From positions 80,162 through 144,161 of the forward strand of contig SCUE01000035.1 in the NCBI GenBank assembly GCA_004297775.1: 64,000 bases of DNA, written 5' to 3'. Every line of letters starts with the position of its first letter. Within the stretch, counting starts at the first letter, position 1. The notes beneath the pieces were generated by a model. It made no database searches and was not told where the DNA came from. It saw only the letters and a program-made list of their open reading frames with translations. The DNA comes from Chloroflexota bacterium. Its GTDB lineage: Bacteria; Chloroflexota; UBA6077; FW602-bin22. The translations under genes and the position numbers were made by a program. Shown here one piece after another: positions 9,799 through 17,518 of the stretch.

Positions 9799-10490
9799 AG
9801 GACCGTCCGCTGGTGCTGATCGTCGACGATGAGAATCGATACCTGCAGTTGATCGCGATGAACCTGCACGCGAGCGGGTATCGCACTGTTCGGGCGTCCG
9901 ACGGAACGACCGCGATCGCGAGGGCCGAGATGCAGGACCTCGCACTGGTGATCCTCGACGTGATGTTGCCCGACATGGATGGATACGAGGTGTGCCGCGC
10001 GATCCGCGAATTCTCGACCGTGCCGATCATCATGCTGACGGCAAAAGCTGAGATCGCGCACAAGGTTGCCGGGCTGGGCGCCGGCGCGGACGATTACGTG
10101 ACGAAGCCGTTCTCGGTCGATGAGCTCATCGCGCGCGTTCAGGCTCAATTGCGACGACAGGAATCGTCCAGCCGCCCGCGCCCGCCGCGCGTCTTCGAGG
10201 CCGACGAGCTCCGCATCGACTTCGACGCTCGCACAGTGACGAGTGACGGGGCGGACGTGGCACTGACGCCGCTCGAGTTCCGCCTCCTCGAACGGCTCGC
10301 CGGCAGCGCCGGCCGCGTCCTGCTGGCGAACGAAATCCTCAATTCGGTCTGGGGACCGGGATACGAATCGGCGGACGATGTGTTGCGCGCGGCGATCGCG
10401 CGACTCCGCCGCAAGATCGAAATCGATCCCGATCATCCGCGACATCTCATCACCGTTCGCGGCATCGGGTACTGCTTCGGACGGCGCTAG
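9795..10490 (+). CDS. OmpR/PhoB-family response regulator
   Basis: DNA-binding partner of the preceding kinase. The receiver domain (residues 1-118) has VLIVDDE, phosphoacceptor VILDVMLPDMDG (Asp near 54), the Thr of MLTAKAE and DDYVTKPF. The winged-helix output (about 135-230) has ALTPLEFRLLERLA, EILNSVWGPGYES and ending LITVRGIGYCFG. Its 231 residues are standard. The start ATG overlaps the kinase stop by four bases, which indicates translational coupling. Confidence 0.95.
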   Translation: MKDRPLVLIVDDENRYLQLIAMNLHASGYRTVRASDGTTAIARAEMQDLALVILDVMLPDMDGYEVCRAIREFSTVPIIMLTAKAEIAHKVAGLGAGADDYVTKPFSVDELIARVQAQLRRQESSSRPRPPRVFEADELRIDFDARTVTSDGADVALTPLEFRLLERLAGSAGRVLLANEILNSVWGPGYESADDVLRAAIARLRRKIEIDPDHPRHLITVRGIGYCFGRR

Positions 10491-10561
10491 GCGCGCTGTT
10501 CTCACCTGTCACGTGGTCGTCACATAGGCACCCATGCCGGTCACGCCATCGTTATGGAGCG

Positions 10562-11557
10562 TTGGCAGACTCTCTTTCGATGATCGCTGTTGCGTCCGAT
10601 CTCGCCGCCGACCGGTACGGAGTCGCCCACGCGGCGATCGACCGCGCGATCCGTACCCTACCTCGTGGTCGAAACTGTCCATCCGATCGCGCCATCACGT
10701 GGCGACCTCGCGACGGCGAGCCGCTCTGGATGCGCCGTGGCCGGGTGACCTATGAGGTCTGGTCGCGCGACGAAGACGGCATCGGGTTTCGCCGCGTCGT
10801 GGCGGTGTTCGATGACACGGTGTCTCAGAGTCGAGCCGATGCTTCCGCCGCCGCGCTCTGGCGGGCTGGGTTCGACGGCCGGCATGGTCTGGCCGTTCCG
10901 GAGGCACTCGGCGTCGTGCCGCTTCTCGGAGCGCGCCTTCAGGGCGAAATCGATGGGCGTCCACTGGATCGAATCGAGGCCGAGGAAGCGGTGGTCGCCG
11001 CGAGTCGAGCCGGAGTCTGGCTCGCCACGCTCCATCGACGCGATCTCGGTGGTCCAACCCGCGTCGTGGCAGACACTCGCGCGTCGTTGGAGCGCGCACG
11101 CTCGATCTTGACGCGGTGCGCGGCTAGTCATCGTGCCCGTGTCGACAACGTTATCGAGCGATTGCATGGTGGCCTCACTCCGCACCGGCCTGGTTCTCCG
11201 ACGCACGGGGCTTTTGGGCCGTCGAAGGTTTACGTTGGGTCGGCGATTACGGTCGACGATCTTGGTGGCTTCGCGCTGGGTGAACCGGAACGCGATCTCG
11301 GCTCGTTCCTAGCGGAAGGACTGGTTTCGGCGCTGTCGGGTTCGGCCGCCTTGCCAGATATCGCGGCGCGCAATGCCGCGTTCCTGACCGGCTACGGCCA
11401 CGCGGGCGGCCGCGGAAGCCTCGGCCGTCTTGGCCTGTGGTCGAGTGTGAGTCTGATCGAGCGTCTGGCGGTCCTGGCCGAGGAGTCGCCACTGCCCAAT
11501 CGCCACTGGGACGGTTGGCTGGCGATGTGCGAACGAGGATTGAGCCAGGCCGCCTGA
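10562..11557 (+). CDS. Phosphotransferase-like protein with lost catalytic residues
   Basis: About 331 residues (TTG start at 10562; ATG at 10580 is an alternative). The layout resembles aminoglycoside phosphotransferase (APH)-type kinases: an N-lobe, then a region where a catalytic loop HGDxxxxN and an IDFG-like loop are expected. Here these read HGAFGPSKVYVG and VDDLGGFALGEPERDLGSF. The catalytic Asp and the metal-binding Asn are thus replaced, while the following GEPxxDL pattern remains. I infer a pseudokinase or a sugar/metabolite-binding relative. A catalytically intact relative, by contrast, is at 49763-50713. Function unknown. Confidence 0.6.
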   Translation: MADSLSMIAVASDLAADRYGVAHAAIDRAIRTLPRGRNCPSDRAITWRPRDGEPLWMRRGRVTYEVWSRDEDGIGFRRVVAVFDDTVSQSRADASAAALWRAGFDGRHGLAVPEALGVVPLLGARLQGEIDGRPLDRIEAEEAVVAASRAGVWLATLHRRDLGGPTRVVADTRASLERARSILTRCAASHRARVDNVIERLHGGLTPHRPGSPTHGAFGPSKVYVGSAITVDDLGGFALGEPERDLGSFLAEGLVSALSGSAALPDIAARNAAFLTGYGHAGGRGSLGRLGLWSSVSLIERLAVLAEESPLPNRHWDGWLAMCERGLSQAA

Positions 11558-11647
11558 ATTGGCGAAGGATACTGTGGCTGCGAATCTGGTTGAGGGCGTG
11601 CGTTGGTCCCTGGCGGTTTTTGTCGTGAATCTGTAATGGAATCTGCC

Positions 11648-11674
11648 TTGCGTCGATCGATGCCCCAGTATATT
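11648..11674 (+). promoter_or_regulatory. Promoter-like element upstream of first C-H family gene
   Basis: TATATT at 11669-11674 with a weak TTGCGT 15 bases upstream, in a locally AT-rich stretch rare in this window. It would start RNA near 11681, ahead of the GTG at 11727. Confidence 0.35.
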
Positions 11675-11726
11675 GTCAATAAATGCACGTGGTTTGCCGG
11701 CGCCGATCGACGGGGATCGTAGCCGC

Positions 11727-12557
11727 GTGATTGCATGGCTTCTCCGACTCTTCGGCGTCGGATCAACCCAGACCGCGACGTCCCAGGCGTCACGCGGCGG
11801 TTCCGCCGGAACGTCGGGTCGAGCATCGGCCGGTAGTGGCCCCACCTCCCGCGCTACAAAGTCGAACGCGAAGCACGTCGATCCCTCTGAGGCGCTGCCG
11901 CCAGATGAGTTCCGCCTGGCCAGGCGACGTGTCATCGCCTATATCGGTCGGGCCCGCATTCCGACCCGACAGGCCGCGGCGGGGCGTCAAGCCTTCATCG
12001 CCGATTTGAGCAAGGTCTATGAGGCGATTCGGACCAGTCCGACCGAGATGATCCTCGAGCGTGCCGGTGACGTCGGCAACAAGCATGAAGAAGCATTTCG
12101 CGACTCGCTGTCGCACGCCCAGGGGATCGAGCCGCCCGCGGAATGCGAAGACGTGCATAACGCGCTCGTCCAGTGGTTGACGAACCTCGATTCGGCCTGC
12201 CTCGCTCTGATGGATGCGCGCCGCTTGAAGGATCGCTCGATGCTCGGAACGTTCCGCGAGCGGCTCGGCCAAGCCAGGCGGCAAGCCGCCGCATTGAGCG
12301 TGTTCCGCAACCAACTGTTCACCGATTACAGGCTGCGGCTCGACCCGACAATCAAGCGTCACAAACCAAGCGAGCCGACGACCGAGGGCGCCGCCGTCGA
12401 AGCCGCGCCAACTGAGGCTCAGAAGCCGACCGCTCTCGCGTCTGTTCCAGTGCGGGGACGACGCGGCGCCCGGCGTGGACGCGGACGGTTGGTCCGTCGC
12501 GAATACTCGCCAGAGTCGCGCCTGCGTATGCCCGGCCAGGAGCGACGCGCCAGTTAG
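11727..12557 (+). CDS. Uncharacterised helical protein, divergent member of C-x2-C-H family (paralogue 1)
   Basis: Not a family I can name. The GTG at 11727 with GGGGAT nearby is chosen; a TTG at 11673 is possible. After a short hydrophobic start (IAWLLRLFGVG) there is a Ser/Gly/Thr-rich linker, then an all-helical core (about residues 60-200) that aligns with the proteins at 13934, 14561 and 15848. Shared features are a PP-x2-C element followed by H-x-A-L-x-x-W. Here the motif is PPAECEDVH, so the second Cys of the usual C-x2-C-H is missing. The C-terminal about 75 residues are basic and Arg/Gly-rich, which could bind nucleic acid. No signal peptide in the core sense is seen. Confidence 0.6.
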   Translation: MIAWLLRLFGVGSTQTATSQASRGGSAGTSGRASAGSGPTSRATKSNAKHVDPSEALPPDEFRLARRRVIAYIGRARIPTRQAAAGRQAFIADLSKVYEAIRTSPTEMILERAGDVGNKHEEAFRDSLSHAQGIEPPAECEDVHNALVQWLTNLDSACLALMDARRLKDRSMLGTFRERLGQARRQAAALSVFRNQLFTDYRLRLDPTIKRHKPSEPTTEGAAVEAAPTEAQKPTALASVPVRGRRGARRGRGRLVRREYSPESRLRMPGQERRAS

Positions 12558-12672
12558 CCCCGGTCATCGCCGGTCGTCGGCGGGCGGATCGCCTTCCGGC
12601 TCGATCTGTTATGAACCGTCGAATACAGCGCGTAACTGCCACCTTGCGACTCCGCCGACACGTCGCGCGTCG

Positions 12673-12678
12673 TACGAT
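12673..12678 (+). promoter_or_regulatory. TACGAT -10-like box six bases before anmK start
   Basis: TACGAT followed by six bases and then the GTG start, with no Shine-Dalgarno sequence. The spacing matches a leaderless promoter and is repeated at several genes here. Confidence 0.4.
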
Positions 12679-12684
12679 CGGACC

Positions 12685-13878
12685 GTGCGCGTCGTCGGTC
12701 TCATGGCGGGAACGTCGGTCGATGCGGTTGATGCCGCCCTGGTCGATATCACGCGCTCCGGTGCGACGCTGCAGGTCGCGCCGCGACGGTTCATCGAGTA
12801 TCCGTTTGACGCGTCGCTGCGCGATCGCGTCCACGCCGTCTTCGATCCATCGGGCGGCCGAACGGATGAAATCTGCGAGCTGAACTTCGCGCTTGGGGAG
12901 CTGTTCGCCGACGCGGCCGCGGCGGTCTGTGAGGGAGAGACGCCCGATCTCATTTGCTCGCACGGCCAGACGATCTGGCACAACATCCGATCCGACGGGC
13001 GCGCGAGCTCCACGTTCCAGATCGGCGAGCCGAGTGTCATCGCCGAAAGGACCGGCGCGACCGTCGTGGCCGATTTCCGCCCGCGCGACATCGCCGCCGG
13101 CGGTCAGGGTGCGCCGCTCTCGAGCTACGTCGATGTCCTGCTGTTTGGCGACCAGACGCGGTCGCGCGCGATCCAGAATATCGGCGGCATCGCCAACGTC
13201 ACGTGGATTCCGCGCGGCTTCCGGCGCGAGGACGCGTTCGCGTTCGACACCGGACCCGGCAACGTCCTGATCGATCGCGCAACCTGGGTCGCGACCGACG
13301 GACAGGCGCGCTACGACCGCGATGGTGCGATGGCGGCGCGGGGCGCGCCCGACCGCGATCTGGTCGCGGAACTCCTCGCCGGCGCGTACTTCCGGCGAGA
13401 GCCGCCGAAGAGCACCGGTCGCGAGTTATTCGGCGCATCGTATGCAGACGCAATCGCGCAACGCGTCCGCGATCGTGGCGGGGATGACGCGGACATCGTC
13501 GCGACGCTCACACTCCTGACGGTCGAGTCCATCGCCGACGCGTACGGGCGGTTTCTGCCGGCCGCGCCGGACGACGTCGTTCTGGGCGGCGGCGGAGCGC
13601 GCAATCGCACGGTGCGCGAATGGCTGGCGCGCCGGCTTCCGACGGCGCACATCCTCGATCACGATGACTTCGGACTGCCGACCGAGGGTCGCGAGGCGAT
13701 CTATTTCGCCATCCTCGGCTACGAAACGATCCACGGACGCGCCTCGACGTTGCCGCGCTGTACCGGCTCGCGCCGAAGTTCGGTTCTTGGTAAGATTCTA
13801 CCAGGCAGAAACTATCATTCCCTGGTCGCGAGATTGGAGGGTGCGATGGCGATAGATCGGGTCGTGATCGCGACGTGA
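12685..13878 (+). CDS. anmK: Anhydro-N-acetylmuramic acid kinase
   Basis: Cytoplasmic ATP-dependent kinase of cell-wall recycling that turns 1,6-anhydroMurNAc into MurNAc-6-P. The N terminus VVGLMAGTSVDAVDAALVDI is diagnostic; ICSHGQTIWHN, DFRPRDIAAGGQGAPL, NIGGIANVTW, DTGPGNVLID and DDVVLGGGGARNRTV follow in the expected order. GTG at 12685 gives 397 residues, in line with the family; the frame upstream is unrelated. The ending (TGSRRSSVLGKILPG) matches the usual end, with about 20 extra residues. It sits among paralogues of the C-x2-C-H family with no clear functional link. Confidence 0.93.
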   Translation: MRVVGLMAGTSVDAVDAALVDITRSGATLQVAPRRFIEYPFDASLRDRVHAVFDPSGGRTDEICELNFALGELFADAAAAVCEGETPDLICSHGQTIWHNIRSDGRASSTFQIGEPSVIAERTGATVVADFRPRDIAAGGQGAPLSSYVDVLLFGDQTRSRAIQNIGGIANVTWIPRGFRREDAFAFDTGPGNVLIDRATWVATDGQARYDRDGAMAARGAPDRDLVAELLAGAYFRREPPKSTGRELFGASYADAIAQRVRDRGGDDADIVATLTLLTVESIADAYGRFLPAAPDDVVLGGGGARNRTVREWLARRLPTAHILDHDDFGLPTEGREAIYFAILGYETIHGRASTLPRCTGSRRSSVLGKILPGRNYHSLVARLEGAMAIDRVVIAT

Positions 13879-13921
13879 CGCCTGTTACCTCGCTGTTACG
13901 TTCGCCCCGGCCGCACTGGGC

Positions 13922-13927
13922 CAGAAT
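13922..13927 (+). promoter_or_regulatory. CAGAAT -10-like box six bases before paralogue 2
   Basis: CAGAAT, then six bases, then the ATG at 13934. It follows the same spacing as the boxes before anmK and the NarL-type regulator, and there is no Shine-Dalgarno sequence. Confidence 0.3.
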
Positions 13928-13933
13928 GTGTCT

Positions 13934-14485
13934 ATGGTTATGGTGACGAGCGAGACGCCAGCCAGCGGACACGAGTCGCCACGTCAGTCGCGACCTCGTC
14001 AAGTAGCGGATTATCTTCGTGGCTTGCGATCGATCCTCGCCCAGACCACACAGGCGCGGCAGTCGTTCATCCGTGGCACAGGCGCACTCATGGAGGCAGT
14101 TCGGCGCGACGAGGCGGACGAATTCGCCAAGTCTGCCGACGGCATAGCCTTCGAGGCCAACTCGACATTCCGTTCGGTCCACGAGCAGCTCGCCGGAATG
14201 GATCCTCCGCCCGCCTGTGAAGGCTGTCACGAGGCGGTGATTGCGTGGGTGGAGATGCTGATGGCGTCGGCCGACACCGTTAGCGACGCTGGAAAGGCGA
14301 ATCAGCCGAGCCGCCTTCGTGAGGTTCAGGGCATGATCGCCGAGAGCCGCGTCTTCTCGGCGCGCTTCAAGACACAATATGATGGTCTCGTCGGGCAACT
14401 ACGCGCGCGATCCACCACCCGAGACAAGAACACGAGGCTCATCGACAAGCACAAGCTCTCCGGTGGTTCGGCGCATCCGTCCTAA
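13934..14485 (+). CDS. Uncharacterised helical protein, C-x2-C-H family (paralogue 2)
   Basis: About 183 residues, no recognised domain. A helical N-terminal half (RQVADYLRGLRSILAQTTQA, then IRGTGALMEAVRR) leads to MDPPPACEGCHEAVIAW, with Cys95, Cys98 and His99 (ATG 13934 numbering). The second half (LREVQGMIAESRVFSARFK, YDGLVGQLR) also matches paralogues 3 and 4. C-x2-C-H is the haem-c attachment motif, but no export signal is present, so a metal site or a redox dithiol is more likely. The short Lys-rich tail varies among paralogues. A GTG at 13928 is an alternative start. Confidence 0.65.
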   Translation: MVMVTSETPASGHESPRQSRPRQVADYLRGLRSILAQTTQARQSFIRGTGALMEAVRRDEADEFAKSADGIAFEANSTFRSVHEQLAGMDPPPACEGCHEAVIAWVEMLMASADTVSDAGKANQPSRLREVQGMIAESRVFSARFKTQYDGLVGQLRARSTTRDKNTRLIDKHKLSGGSAHPS

Positions 14486-14560
14486 CAAGACCGCGCCGCC
14501 GGTCGGCGCGGGGCACCCGCGGCACCGGTGATGTACTATCACCGCCGGCACGACTCTCCC

Positions 14561-15094
14561 ATGGCCAGATCGAGTTCCTCATCCTCCTCAACGCCGTCGG
14601 GAACGCCCCGCGATGTCGCCAAGTTTCTGGTTGATCTGAAACCGATTCTCTCAACTGCCACCGAGGCCCGGCGCAACTGGGTGCGGCGAATCGGCATCTT
14701 GATGGAGGACGCGCGCCGCGGCAACGCTACCGCGCTGACGGCATCCGCGTCGTCGACTGGGCGGGACTACGTCAACATCTTTCGTTCGGCGCGCGAGCGG
14801 GTCGATCGCATCACGCCGCCGCGCGGGTGTTCGGAGTGCCATCGCGCGCTCGCGCGCTGGCTCGACAAGCTTATCGCGGCGTGTGAACTGCTCGTCGAGG
14901 TCGGCATCAGCGGCAACGTCTCGCGGATTCGCGAAACGCAGGGTATTCTGGCCGAGGGACGCGTGCATGCCACGCGTTTCAACGAGGAGTACGCCGGGCT
15001 GATCAAGGACCTTCGCGAGAAGGTCGCGACGCTATCCGCCCGACAGCGCGAACGCCAGCGCGCGCGGGTTCGGCGGTCGGCCGACGAAGAGTAA
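14561..15094 (+). CDS. Uncharacterised helical protein, C-x2-C-H family (paralogue 3)
   Basis: About 177 residues. After a poly-Ser N terminus comes TPRDVAKFLVDLKPILSTAT, then ARRNWVRRIGILMEDARRG, the same two helices as in paralogues 2 and 4. The motif ITPPRGCSECHRALARWLDK has Cys90, Cys93 and His94. The remaining part, SRIRETQGILAEGRVHATRF and NEEYAGLIKDLREKVA, is the best-conserved stretch of the family and is predicted coiled. The C terminus is Arg/Gln-rich. A TACTAT element (14534-14539) upstream could be its -10 box. In-frame GTG/ATG codons at 14528/14531 are alternative starts. Function unknown; it lies just before a NarL-type regulator. Confidence 0.65.
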   Translation: MARSSSSSSSTPSGTPRDVAKFLVDLKPILSTATEARRNWVRRIGILMEDARRGNATALTASASSTGRDYVNIFRSARERVDRITPPRGCSECHRALARWLDKLIAACELLVEVGISGNVSRIRETQGILAEGRVHATRFNEEYAGLIKDLREKVATLSARQRERQRARVRRSADEE

Positions 15095-15172
15095 TTCCCG
15101 CGCGTTCGCGACGGCGCCGCGAACGGATGTGACTGTGATGGCCGATCGCATCGTGTTCCATGCCTGGTTGGA

Positions 15173-15178
15173 TAGAAT
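15173..15178 (+). promoter_or_regulatory. TAGAAT -10 box six bases before NarL-type regulator
   Basis: TAGAAT, six bases, then GTG at 15185. It is a near-consensus -10 element placed for leaderless transcription; no ribosome-binding site is present. Confidence 0.45.
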
Positions 15179-15184
15179 CTAGCC

Positions 15185-15838
15185 GTGCGCGTTCTGCTGG
15201 TTGACGATCACCGACTCGTGAGTGAGATGCTGCGTCAGGCGCTCGAAGTCGCCGAGGATATCGAGGTCGTCGGCGTGGCCGCGAATGGCGCTGACGCGGT
15301 CGTCCAGGCGCGCCGCCATCAACCGGACGTCATCCTCATGGACGTTGAAATGGATGGCACGAACGGCATCGAGGCCACCCGTCAGATCGTTGCGGCGCTG
15401 CCGACGACCCGCATCATCATGCTGACCGCGAACGACGATCAGTCAACCGTACTCGACGCAATGGAAGCTGGGGCAGTCGGCTACCTGACGAAGGACAAAG
15501 CCGCGGTCGATGATGTGGTCGATACAGTACGTCGAGCCGCGCAGGGCGAGATCATGCTTCCGCCCTCACTGATCGGCCGCCTCGTCACGTCGCTGGCGGC
15601 GCGCCGCCGCGAGCAGTTCGAACGACAGGTGATCGCCGATGCGCTGACCATGCGTGAGAAGGAAATCCTGACGCTGATTGCCGACGGCGCCGACAACAAG
15701 TCGATCGCCGATCGACTGATCGTGTCGCCGCACACCGTGCGGACGCACGTTCAGAACGTTCTGGCGAAGCTCGGAGCGCATTCCAAGCTCGAAGCGCTCA
15801 CGATCGCGGTCCGCCGCGGACTGGTGTCGCTCAACTAG
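15185..15838 (+). CDS. NarL/FixJ-family response regulator (orphan)
   Basis: Receiver domain (residues 1-118) with LLVDDHRLV, phosphoacceptor Asp in VILMDVEMDG (near 54), IIMLTAND and GYLTKDK, then a LuxR-type HTH (about 150-215): LTMREKEILTLIADGADNKS, then IADRLIVSPHTVRTHVQNVL. The length of 217 is typical. No histidine kinase is adjacent. Instead it is flanked by paralogues 3 and 4 of the C-x2-C-H family, which suggests, without proving, that these proteins feed into or are controlled by it. Confidence 0.92.
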   Translation: MRVLLVDDHRLVSEMLRQALEVAEDIEVVGVAANGADAVVQARRHQPDVILMDVEMDGTNGIEATRQIVAALPTTRIIMLTANDDQSTVLDAMEAGAVGYLTKDKAAVDDVVDTVRRAAQGEIMLPPSLIGRLVTSLAARRREQFERQVIADALTMREKEILTLIADGADNKSIADRLIVSPHTVRTHVQNVLAKLGAHSKLEALTIAVRRGLVSLN

Positions 15839-15847
15839 TCGAGGCGG

Positions 15848-16381
15848 CTACCCCGCGGCCGAGCGTCCCGCCGTGCCCATCTGTCGCCTGGCCGTCGCGA
15901 CCCGCCGACGCAGTTCGTTTGCGAGCCGGGAGTACTCATCGTTGAAGCGTCGCGCCTGGACCCGCGCTTCCACGAGATGTTCCTGTGACTGACTCAGGAT
16001 CGACAGATTGCCCGACCGCCCAATTTCGAGCATCGTTTCGGACGATCCGAGCAACGCCTCGACCCAGGCTCGCACGGCGGCGTGGCACACGTCGCACTCC
16101 GGCGGAGGATTGAGCGACTCGATGCGCGCGCGAATCTGCCGAAAACTCTCGCTGAACTCGCGACCGAGTTGGCCCGCGCCACGCGCGACACGCAGGACAC
16201 TGCCGGTCCGAGCCTGATCGAGCAGCCCCCCAATCTGGCGGACCCACTTGTTTCGTTCGATGCACGCGTCAGCCAGTATTGGGCGTAAACCGACCAGATA
16301 CCGCGCCATCGCCTGCGCGCTCGCCGCGGTCGGACCGCCCTTTGCGCGGCCCGGGTCCGGCGCCCGGCGCGGGGATCTCAC
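15848..16381 (-). CDS. Uncharacterised helical protein, C-x2-C-H family (paralogue 4)
   Basis: 177 residues on the opposite strand to the other three copies, convergent with the NarL-type regulator (9-base gap). It has AQAMARYLVGLRPILADACI, NKWVRQIGGLLDQARTG, and LNPPPECDVCHAAVRAWVEA with Cys96, Cys99 and His100. EHLVEARVQARRFNDEYSRL closes the conserved core. The basic tail contains TARRQMGTAGRS. The GTG start overlaps the stop of the upstream short gene (GTGA), so it is probably translated from a shared transcript. Confidence 0.65.
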   Translation of the reverse strand: MRSPRRAPDPGRAKGGPTAASAQAMARYLVGLRPILADACIERNKWVRQIGGLLDQARTGSVLRVARGAGQLGREFSESFRQIRARIESLNPPPECDVCHAAVRAWVEALLGSSETMLEIGRSGNLSILSQSQEHLVEARVQARRFNDEYSRLANELRRRVATARRQMGTAGRSAAG

Positions 16382-16626
16382 GCCACGCCCGCCCGTCGCG
16401 CGCGTCGAATGTCTCCGGGTAGCGGACGCTCATCGATGCCGAGAACGTCGATCAGCGCATCGAGTCCGGGCCAATCGAGGGGTAATCCAGCCGTCGTACT
16501 GGAGAGAGCCAATCGGATGACGCGCCGATCGTCCTCCGAGAGCCGTGGGCGCGTCGACCGCTTCTCTCCGGGAATGGCCGGAAATCGACGGTCCGGTACC
16601 GCGGCGCGGGACGGTAGTTGAAGCAT
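16378..16626 (-). CDS. Small uncharacterised protein coupled to paralogue 4
   Basis: 82 residues from an ATG at 16626 with GAGG 6-7 bases upstream. No family recognised. The C-terminal half (RLSEDDRRVIRLALSSTTAG, then LPLDWPGLDALIDVLGIDER) looks like a folded helical domain; the N-terminal half is Pro/Arg-rich. Its TGA overlaps the GTG of paralogue 4, which is the main reason to accept it as a gene. Confidence 0.5.
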   Translation of the reverse strand: MLQLPSRAAVPDRRFPAIPGEKRSTRPRLSEDDRRVIRLALSSTTAGLPLDWPGLDALIDVLGIDERPLPGDIRRARRAGVA

Positions 16627-16733
16627 CGCATTACCTCGCGCCGCCAGTATGTCGTCCGGCCGCGCGTTAGGCCCAGGGAAGAAAACCGTTTGGCTTGATC
16701 GGATGGTCCCACGCCAATGACATGACCATGGTC

Positions 16734-17030
16734 CTACGTGGAGGCGCGAATCCAGGCACGAAGGGTCGCGCGCATCGTTGGCGGTCCGCATTTCGCGAGC
16801 CATGGTCCCCAGAGGTCGAAATGTTGCGTGCGCCGCCCGCGCCGTTGAAGCCGCAAGTCACGCGGGCCGTTCTCGGTTGCCCACTCCCGGAGTTCGCGCT
16901 CCGCGTCGTCGATATCGGGCCGATCGCTGAACACGTGGCAGAGGCGGTCGCCCTTGACGATGCCGAGATACGGCGTATCGACGTGCGCGACGTGGTAGTG
17001 GAAATGGATCAGGGTCGCCTGCCCGCGTTC
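16734..17030 (-). CDS. Possible small protein of unknown function, start unclear
   Basis: The frame reads LIHFHYHVAHVDTPYLGIVK, later HVFSDRPDIDDAERELREWA and HFDLWGPWLAKCGPP, which looks like a real globular protein of about 95 residues. No ATG, GTG or TTG lies between the Rrf2 stop (17062) and this stretch, so either the start is a GTG further in, the frame begins inside the Rrf2 gene, or a base is missing. The gap 16627-16733 contains nothing I recognise. Confidence 0.35.
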   Translation of the reverse strand, partial: ERGQATLIHFHYHVAHVDTPYLGIVKGDRLCHVFSDRPDIDDAERELREWATENGPRDLRLQRRGRRTQHFDLWGPWLAKCGPPTMRATLRAWIRAST

Positions 17031-17061
17031 ACGACGGATGTTCCCGAGCGTGCCGCGCCGG

Positions 17062-17493
17062 TCAGATGTGGTAGGTGTGACTCTGCGCGGCCTCGCGCGC
17101 GGCCAGATCGGCGATCGAGACGCGTTGAAGGACGGCCAGCGCCGCCTGGGTCGTCTCCCACCACAGGTCCCGAATCGCGCCACCCGGCCCGCGACCGCTC
17201 GGTTTCTCCGTCAACCCATCGACCAGCGCCAGTTCGCCTTCGAGAGTCTCGAGAACTTGCGCGACGGTGATCTCGGACGGATGGCGCGAGAGAAGGTAGC
17301 CACCGAACGCTCCGCGAACGCTATTGACGAGACCGGCGCGCCGGAGTCCGACCATCAATTGGCCGAGATACTCCTCGGGAATGTTCTGGCGACGGGCGAT
17401 GTCCTTCACCTGAACCGGCGCGCCGGCGTCGTGATGCAGGGCCAGATCGACCAGCGCGCGTAGTCCGTAGTCGCCCTTGGAGGAGATCTTCAT
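17062..17493 (-). CDS. Rrf2-family transcriptional regulator lacking Fe-S cysteines
   Basis: Winged-helix DNA-binding protein of 143 residues starting MKISSKGDYGLRALVDLALH, the Rrf2 signature. The recognition helix lies in NIPEEYLGQLMVGLRRAGLV, and the wing in GAFGGYLLSRHPSEITVAQV. IscR/NsrR-type members bind a cluster through three Cys residues; here no Cys is present in the whole protein, so it should sense something other than an Fe-S cluster, as CymR-type members do. TAGACT lies six bases before the ATG. Target genes are not identifiable. Confidence 0.9.
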   Translation of the reverse strand: MKISSKGDYGLRALVDLALHHDAGAPVQVKDIARRQNIPEEYLGQLMVGLRRAGLVNSVRGAFGGYLLSRHPSEITVAQVLETLEGELALVDGLTEKPSGRGPGGAIRDLWWETTQAALAVLQRVSIADLAAREAAQSHTYHI

Positions 17494-17499
17494 GTTGGC

Positions 17500-17505
17500 A
17501 GTCTA
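17500..17505 (-). promoter_or_regulatory. TAGACT -10-like box six bases before the Rrf2 gene
   Basis: On the minus strand TAGACT is followed by six bases and the ATG at 17493. No Shine-Dalgarno sequence. It agrees with the leaderless pattern seen at anmK and the NarL-type regulator. Confidence 0.4.
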
Positions 17506-17518
17506 CAAAGTCGGGTGG

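Noticed and set aside
13934..16381. C-x2-C-H motifs as c-type cytochromes
   Set aside because: No signal peptide or membrane anchor is visible, and covalent haem attachment occurs outside the cytoplasm.
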